Source: CAYYFX01 sp964571855 (GTDB lineage Bacteria; ARS69). Taken from it: DNA of 64,000 nucleotides. Position numbers and translations under genes: made by a program. The notes under the pieces were generated by a model, which had not been told where the DNA came from, ran no database searches, and saw nothing but the letters and a program-made list of their open reading frames with translations. The stretch is from positions 372,001 through 436,000 of the forward strand of contig CAZNDO010000002.1 in assembly GCA_964571855.1 (NCBI GenBank), given 5' to 3'. Below are positions 59,522-64,000 of this stretch, piece after piece. Each line of letters opens with the position of its first letter. Position 1 is the first letter of the stretch.

Positions 59522-60883
59522 ATGATCCATGCGAACGTCCTGGAAGTCGTCGGAAACACGCCGCTCGTGCGCCTCAACCGGATCCCGAAGCCGGGGGACG
59601 CCGAGGTCGTCGTCAAGGTGGAGGCCTACAACCCGGGCGGCAGCGTCAAGGACCGCATCGGCATCCGGATGATCGAGGACGCGGAGCGACGCGGCGTGCT
59701 CAAGCCGGGCGGCTGCGTCGTGGAGGCCACCAGCGGCAACACCGGCGCCGGCCTGGCGCTCGCGTGCATCCAGAAGGGCTACCGCGCGATCTTCGTGATG
59801 CCGGACAAGGTGTCGCAGGAGAAGATCCGCTACCTGAAGGCGCTGAACGCGCAGGTGGTCACCTGCCCCACCGCGGTGGATCCGGCGGACCCGCGCAGCT
59901 ACTACTCCGTCTCGAAGCGGCTCTCCGAGGAGACGCCGGGCGCCATCCTCGCGAACCAGTACCACAACCCCGTGAACCCGCAGACGCACTACGAGTGGAC
60001 CGGCCCCGAGATCTGGGAGCAGTGCGACGGGCGCGTGGACTGCTTCGTGGCGGGCATGGGTACCGGCGGGACGATCACCGGGATCGGTCGCTTCCTGAAG
60101 GAGAAGGACCCGAACGTGAAGGTGGTCGGCGTGGACATCGAGGGGTCCATCCTGCACCACTTCTTCCTCACCGGACAGATGAGCGAGGCGCACACGTACC
60201 TCATCGAGGGCATCGGCGAGGACTTCATCCCGTCCACCACGGACATGGGCGTGATCGACGAGATGGTGACCGTGGGCGACCGGGAGTCCTTCGTGATGGC
60301 GCGGCGGCTGAGCCGCGAGGAGGGTCTGTTCGTCGGCGGCTCGTGCGGCTCGGCGGTGGCCGGCGCCATGCGGATCGCGTCCCGCGAGGGACGCGGCAAG
60401 CGGATCATCGTGCTCCTGCCGGACCACGGGAACCGGTACTTGTCCACGTTCCACGGGGACGAGTGGATGATGGAGCGCGGCCTCCTGGAGCCCGGCGAGA
60501 TGACGGTGGCCGACGTGCTGGACCGCAAGCCGCCGGGCCCGCCGCAGCTGGTCTCCGTCACGCCGGCGGACACCGTGCGCGCCGCGCTGCTGCGCATGCG
60601 CGACGCCGACGTCTCCCAGGTGCCGGTGCTGGAGGACGGCCGCGTGGTGGGCTCCCTGGAGGACGCCGCCACGATGTCGCGGGTGCTCGCGGACGCGTCG
60701 CTCCTGGACCGCAGCGTGCGCGACCTGATGGAGGAGCCCTTCCCCACCGTGCGCCGCGACGCCCCGATGTCCGAGGCCCTCGGCCCGCTCGCGCGGAAGC
60801 GCGCGGCCGTCCTCGTGCTGGACGAGCGCGGCATCGCGGGCCTGCTCACCCGGTTCGACTTCCTGAAGTTCATCCACGCGTAG
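59522..60883 (+). CDS. Cystathionine beta-synthase with C-terminal CBS pair
   Basis: A 453-residue fold-type II pyridoxal enzyme. The Schiff-base Lys is Lys43 in YNPGGSVKDRIG, followed by EATSGNTGAGLAL (substrate loop), the phosphate cup GMGTGGTITGIGRFL and VGGSCGSAVAGA. Residues about 330-450 are two CBS domains (VSVTPADTVRAALLRMRDADVSQVPVLEDG ... VRDLMEEPFPTVRRDAPMSEAL). The enzyme condenses serine and homocysteine to cystathionine; the CBS pair allows regulation by adenosyl ligands. Cysteine synthase (OAS sulfhydrylase) activity is the alternative. It is followed 10 nt later by the gamma-synthase/lyase gene, which supports the transsulfuration role. Confidence 0.92.
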   Translation: MIHANVLEVVGNTPLVRLNRIPKPGDAEVVVKVEAYNPGGSVKDRIGIRMIEDAERRGVLKPGGCVVEATSGNTGAGLALACIQKGYRAIFVMPDKVSQEKIRYLKALNAQVVTCPTAVDPADPRSYYSVSKRLSEETPGAILANQYHNPVNPQTHYEWTGPEIWEQCDGRVDCFVAGMGTGGTITGIGRFLKEKDPNVKVVGVDIEGSILHHFFLTGQMSEAHTYLIEGIGEDFIPSTTDMGVIDEMVTVGDRESFVMARRLSREEGLFVGGSCGSAVAGAMRIASREGRGKRIIVLLPDHGNRYLSTFHGDEWMMERGLLEPGEMTVADVLDRKPPGPPQLVSVTPADTVRAALLRMRDADVSQVPVLEDGRVVGSLEDAATMSRVLADASLLDRSVRDLMEEPFPTVRRDAPMSEALGPLARKRAAVLVLDERGIAGLLTRFDFLKFIHA

Positions 60884-60893
60884 GAGGATCCTC

Positions 60894-62048
60894 ATGGGCT
60901 TCTCGACCGACGCGGTCCACGCCGGGCAGTCCCCGGATCCGTCCACCGGCGCCATCATCACGCCGATCTACCAGACGTCCACCTACGTGCAGCAGGGCGT
61001 GGGCGTGCACAAGGGCTTCGAGTACGCGCGCGGCGACAACCCCACCCGCGCCGCGTGGGAGGCGAACGTGGCCGCGCTGGAGGGCGGCACGCACGGGTTC
61101 GCGTTCGGCTCCGGCATGGCCGCCATCGACACCGTGTTCTCGCTCCTGGACGCCGGGCAGCACGCCGTGATGACGGCCGACGTGTACGGCGGCACGTACC
61201 GCCTGCTCGCGCGCGTGCGCACGCGGCACGGCATCACGTTCGATCGCGTGCCCACCCACGACCTGGCCGCCTTCCGCGCCGCGCTGCGGCCGGAGACGAG
61301 GCTGGCGTTCGTGGAGACGCCCACGAACCCGAATCTCCTCGTGAGCGACCTCGCCGCCATCGCGGCGATCTGCCGGGAGCGCGGCATCCTGCTCGCCGTG
61401 GACAACACGTTCATGTCGCCGTACTTCCAGCGGCCGCTCGCGCTGGGCGCGGACCTCGTCGTGCACTCCGCCACGAAGTTCCTCAACGGCCACAGCGACA
61501 TCGTCGGCGGGATCGTCGTGGTGAAGGACGGGAAGCTCGCGGAGCGCGTGGGCTTCCTGCAGTTCGCGGTCGGCGCCATCCCCGGCCCCTTCGACTGCTG
61601 GCTCGCGCTGCGCGGCACGAAGACGCTCGCGGTGCGCATGGAGCGGCACGGGCGGAACGCGCAGGTGCTCGCGGAGCGGCTGGCCGCGCACCCGGCGGTG
61701 AAGCGCGTGTCCTATCCGGGACTCCCCTCCCACCCGCAGCACGAGCTCGCGAAGCGGCAGATGAACGGCTTCGGCGGCCTCGTCACCTTCGACCTCGGCA
61801 CGCGCGAGACCGCGCACCGCGTGCTGGAGTCGGTCCGGATCTTCGCGCTCGCGGAGAGCCTCGGCGGCGTGGAGAGCCTGATCTCCCTGCCTGCGGAGAT
61901 GACGCACGCGTCGGTCCCGCCCGAGGAGCGCGCGAAGCTCGGCATCACGCCGGGCCTCGTACGGATCTCCGTCGGCATCGAGGACATCGAGGACCTGCAG
62001 GCCGACCTGGAGCAGGCGCTGGCGAAGGTCCCCGCGTCGGTGGCCTGA
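60894..62048 (+). CDS. Cystathionine gamma-synthase/lyase family enzyme
   Basis: A 384-residue fold-type I enzyme of the Cys/Met metabolism family. Seen are DAVHAGQSPDPSTGAIITPIYQTST, YARGDNPTR, FGSGMAAIDTVFSLLDAGQH, ETPTNPNL, VDNTFMSPYFQRPLALGADLVVHSATKFLNGHSD (Lys of SATKFLNGHSD binds the cofactor; segment given in part) and GGVESLISLPAEMTH. With the beta-synthase upstream it most likely cleaves cystathionine to cysteine, 2-oxobutyrate and ammonia; sequence alone does not separate lyase from synthase. The AGGAGG ribosome site lies at the stop of the upstream gene. Confidence 0.92.
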   Translation: MGFSTDAVHAGQSPDPSTGAIITPIYQTSTYVQQGVGVHKGFEYARGDNPTRAAWEANVAALEGGTHGFAFGSGMAAIDTVFSLLDAGQHAVMTADVYGGTYRLLARVRTRHGITFDRVPTHDLAAFRAALRPETRLAFVETPTNPNLLVSDLAAIAAICRERGILLAVDNTFMSPYFQRPLALGADLVVHSATKFLNGHSDIVGGIVVVKDGKLAERVGFLQFAVGAIPGPFDCWLALRGTKTLAVRMERHGRNAQVLAERLAAHPAVKRVSYPGLPSHPQHELAKRQMNGFGGLVTFDLGTRETAHRVLESVRIFALAESLGGVESLISLPAEMTHASVPPEERAKLGITPGLVRISVGIEDIEDLQADLEQALAKVPASVA

Positions 62049-62093
62049 GAGCGAGCCGGTCGCCGCGGCAGGGGCGCGACGGCCGGTCGCCGC

Positions 62094-62909
62094 CTACGGG
62101 TGCGGGGTCAGGCCCTCGGGCGCGTTCGAGGTCGCCGCCCGCGCGTACCAGAGCGCGGCCGCCGTGCCATCGCGCGCCTCGAGGCCGGCGAAGATGCGGA
62201 AGCCCTGGCCATAGGCGTCGCTGCGGCGCTCGATCACCTCGCGCTCCCCCTCGCCACCCTCGCGGCCTTCGAGGAGTCGCCAGCTCACCCACTCCGCGAA
62301 GCCCTCCCGCAGGCGCGGGCCCTGCGCCTCGGGACAGCGCGCGCCCTGCCACGCGTGGCCGATCTCGTGCGCGAGCACCGCGGTCAGGCGCGCCCGCGGC
62401 AGGGGCACGAGCACGTGGATGGCCGCGCGCCCGCCCTCGCGGAGGTACACGCCGCTGAGGCCCTCGGGCGCGGCCGTCCCGGGCCGGTCGCGCAGGGCCT
62501 GCTCGGAGTCCAGGACGAGCGGCGGCCACGCGTCCAGTGCCAGACCGAGACGGGAAGTGGCGTCGGCGCACAGCGACACGTACAGCGCCTCGATCTCGGC
62601 CGGATCGTGCACGAGCGTGGCGGCGCACGCGGGACAGAACGCGCGGCCGTCGCTGATGCGCAGCGAGCGCACCGGGGCGCCGCACGCCGAGCATGGCAGC
62701 GACGTCTCGTGGCAGTCGTCGCAGTAGTAGCCGGGCCGGCCCGCCACGGACCAGGCCCGTTCGCCGAGCGCGCGACCGCAGGCCGCGCACGGCGCGTCGG
62801 CGTCCACCGCGAGGGGTCCGTCCGGGACGTCGGCGTCCTGCGCGGCGGCGGGCGGGGCGAGGATGGCGGCGAGCGACGCGGCCAGCGCGACGGCCGCACC
62901 GCGTGTCAG
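62094..62909 (-). CDS. DA1-like LIM/zinc metallopeptidase, exported
   Basis: About 271 residues. A hydrophobic export signal (GAAVALAASLAAILAPPAAA-QD) leads to two Cys-rich zinc-binding units, CAACGRALGE ... YYCDDC and CSACGAPVRSLRISDGRAFCPAC, like a LIM domain, then a peptidase domain with VLAHEIGHAWQG (HExxH) and REGFAEWVSWRLLEG, which supplies a Glu. The order LIM-like, LYVSLCADATSRLGL, PPLVLDSEQAL, AHExxHAW, EG-ExVSWRLLE matches the plant ubiquitin-activated peptidase DA1. No ATG or GTG fits the frame; the start may be CTG 62909 overlapping the TGA of the upstream gene, so the 5' end is uncertain. Confidence 0.72.
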   Translation of the reverse strand: MTRGAAVALAASLAAILAPPAAAQDADVPDGPLAVDADAPCAACGRALGERAWSVAGRPGYYCDDCHETSLPCSACGAPVRSLRISDGRAFCPACAATLVHDPAEIEALYVSLCADATSRLGLALDAWPPLVLDSEQALRDRPGTAAPEGLSGVYLREGGRAAIHVLVPLPRARLTAVLAHEIGHAWQGARCPEAQGPRLREGFAEWVSWRLLEGREGGEGEREVIERRSDAYGQGFRIFAGLEARDGTAAALWYARAATSNAPEGLTPHP

Positions 62910-63148
62910 TCGGCGGAGCGCTTCAGCTCCGCGATCTCGGCGCGCAGCGCGTCGATCTCGCGCCGCAACTCGCGACCCTGCAGGTCCATCGATCCTTCCA
63001 GGAACACCAGTCCGCCGAGCGGCACGCCCACGAGGCACGCGAGGAACATGAGCGCGAGGGTGGGCGTGAGCAGACCGGCCTGGACCAGGATGCGGTGCAT
63101 CAGGAAGAGGGAGGCCAGGAAGACCACGCTGCCGAGGATCGACTTCAC
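62906..63148 (-). CDS. Small membrane protein with coiled-coil tail, unknown
   Basis: An 80-residue protein with two membrane helices (GSVVFLASLFLMHRILV and LTPTLALMFLACLVGVPLGGLVFL) and a heptad-like C-terminus (GRELRREIDALRAEIAELKRS). GTG 63148 has GGAGG at good spacing. Its stop lies at the start of the DA1-like gene, so the two are probably co-translated. Confidence 0.72.
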   Translation of the reverse strand: MKSILGSVVFLASLFLMHRILVQAGLLTPTLALMFLACLVGVPLGGLVFLEGSMDLQGRELRREIDALRAEIAELKRSAD

Positions 63149-63229
63149 GGCGGACCTCCGGCCGGGCTTGCCCTGGGCCGGGATCCTCCCCGATGCCCCG
63201 CCCCCGGTCAAGGCGCGCGGGCGCCGCCG

Positions 63230-63511
63230 TCACCGGACCTCGGCGGGCGCTTCCGCGTCCTGGTCCTCGACGCGCCGCGGACGCGACGCGGTCGTCGCCG
63301 CGGTCAGGTTCACGACCTCGGTCCATTCCAGCCGCGCGCTGCTGCGCACCGGCGGCGCCGCGCGGGACGGCTCCGCGCCGCCCGTGCGGGCGCCCGGCAG
63401 CGCCTCGCCGAAGAGGTCCCGCACGGCGTGGCGAAGTCGCGAACTCGCCGTGAGGCGGCCGAGCGCCGTGAGGGCCACGACGGCGATGAGGACACCCAGG
63501 AGGATCTGCAC
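63230..63511 (-). CDS. Small membrane-anchored protein, unknown
   Basis: A 93-residue protein with one N-terminal membrane helix (QILLGVLIAVVALTALGRL) and a polar, probably disordered tail rich in Arg, Ala and Glu. GTG 63511 has GGAG upstream. It lies between the helicase fragment and the small coiled-coil protein, all on the minus strand. No family recognised. Confidence 0.6.
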   Translation of the reverse strand: MQILLGVLIAVVALTALGRLTASSRLRHAVRDLFGEALPGARTGGAEPSRAAPPVRSSARLEWTEVVNLTAATTASRPRRVEDQDAEAPAEVR

Positions 63512-63568
63512 GGCCGAGCTCCGCGGCGACGGGGATTTCCCGGAGGATCGGCACGATCCACGCCGCCC

Positions 63569-64000
63569 TTAAGCCGCGGACAGCTCCCCCTTGAGCCGGG
63601 CCACCAGCGTGGTCCGGCGCCCGCGCGCACGGCCGGGGCGCAACGCCAGGGCCAGCGCGCGCCGGCTGCCCACGAGGACCACACCGCGCCGCGCCCGGGT
63701 GACCGCCGTGTAGAACAGGGGGCGATCCAGCAGGATGGCGTGCTGCGTGGAAAGCGGCAGGACCACCCAGTCGTACTCGCTTCCTTGCGATTTGTGGATC
63801 GTGATGGCGTACGCGAGCGCCACCTGGTCCCACTCCGCGGCCGGGATCTCCACGAGCGCGTCGAAGCGCACCGCGAGCCCCTGCGGCCCGGCGCTCTCCA
63901 CGCGCCCGATCTCCCCGTTGAAGACGTTCCGCGCGTAATCGTTGCGCAGCTGGATCACGCGATCGCCCGCGCGGAAACGGCGCCGGCCCATCCGGACCTC
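63569..64000 (-). CDS. C-terminal part of a RecD-type DNA helicase
   Basis: The frame is open to the right edge of the window, so only the last 143 residues are present. They hold a UvrD/RecD C-terminal helicase region: FRAGDRVIQLRNDYARNVFNGEIGRV, LAYAITIHKSQGSEYDWVVLPL (motif V, with the SH3-insert region before it) and LLDRPLFYTAVTRARRGVVLVGS (motif VI Arg). This matches RecD2-type superfamily 1B helicases, which move 5' to 3' on DNA. The Walker A part lies outside the window. The C-terminal tail is short and Arg-rich. Confidence 0.88.
   Translation of the reverse strand, partial: EVRMGRRRFRAGDRVIQLRNDYARNVFNGEIGRVESAGPQGLAVRFDALVEIPAAEWDQVALAYAITIHKSQGSEYDWVVLPLSTQHAILLDRPLFYTAVTRARRGVVLVGSRRALALALRPGRARGRRTTLVARLKGELSAA

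Noticed and set aside
62049..62093. Short direct repeat GCCGGTCGCCGC near the end of the transsulfuration genes
   Set aside because: Two 12-nt GC-rich copies in a 45-nt gap are likely by chance at this base composition.
1..64000. CRISPR array, insertion sequence, prophage or integrated element
   Set aside because: No regularly spaced repeats, transposase, integrase or att-like duplication at the two tRNA genes was seen; gene style is uniform throughout.

Overview
The window is about 64 kb of very GC-rich, densely coded bacterial chromosome with about 50 protein genes, two tRNA genes and no mobile element, CRISPR array or rRNA. Signal peptides, lipoprotein boxes, an outer-membrane pga-type export system and several secreted proteins ending in a FlgD-like beta module (G-R-x-V ... 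W-[DT]-G-R-D ... G-[VI]-Y-F ... V-R-[LV]-R) point to a Gram-negative member of the FCB side of the tree. Candidatus Eisenbacteria or Krumholzibacteriota-like lineages fit best. This placement is inference from style, not from a marker gene.

Layout. 1-3.7 kb: end of a possible glycoside hydrolase, then glucokinase and glucose-6-phosphate isomerase (minus) and a YceI protein. 3.7-10.4 kb: EttA, a secreted CRTAC1-type FG-GAP protein, and two tandem paralogous secreted PPC/P-domain proteins, the second with an in-frame TGA inside its signal peptide. 10.5-15.0 kb: a four-gene poly-GlcNAc-type operon in the order pgaD-pgaC-pgaA-pgaB. 15.2-17.8 kb: small envelope proteins and lipoproteins. 18-20.6 kb: a radical SAM/SPASM enzyme and a family 2 glycosyltransferase. 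20.6-33.3 kb: an oxygen-respiration island with FixJ and heme-PAS FixL on the minus strand, divergent from a CBS protein, a CoA-transferase/GNAT fusion, SafE-like protein, CcoI, CcoS, a fused CcoNO, CcoQ, a monoheme CcoP, CcoG and a 42-residue membrane peptide. 33.3-36 kb: a six-heme secreted cytochrome. 36-45 kb: CorA, tRNA-Leu(CAA), tRNA-Ala(GGC), a TPR protein, a sulfatase-fold membrane enzyme, a second CRTAC1-type protein and XdhC. 45-54.8 kb: a TMTC-like membrane/TPR protein, a class I aminotransferase, a subtilisin-like protease, a GAF/SpoIIE phosphatase with a membrane cupin, a protein with two HExxH motifs and a PAP2 phosphatase. 54.8-62 kb: EtfAB, Dcd, SerA plus a class V aminotransferase, divergent from cystathionine beta-synthase and a cystathionine gamma-synthase/lyase. 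62-64 kb: a DA1-like metallopeptidase, two small membrane proteins and the end of a RecD-type helicase.

The genes suggest an aerobic to microaerobic heterotroph. FixLJ next to the whole cbb3 oxidase set implies oxygen-regulated high-affinity respiration. SerA, the class V aminotransferase, cystathionine beta-synthase and the gamma-synthase/lyase together make a serine-to-cysteine (transsulfuration) block. Most operons show 1-22 nt overlaps (ATGA, GTGA, TGATG), so translational coupling is common. Convergent gene ends are often closed by perfect GC hairpins, and the recognisable promoters are TTGnnn-17/18-TAnnnT-like.
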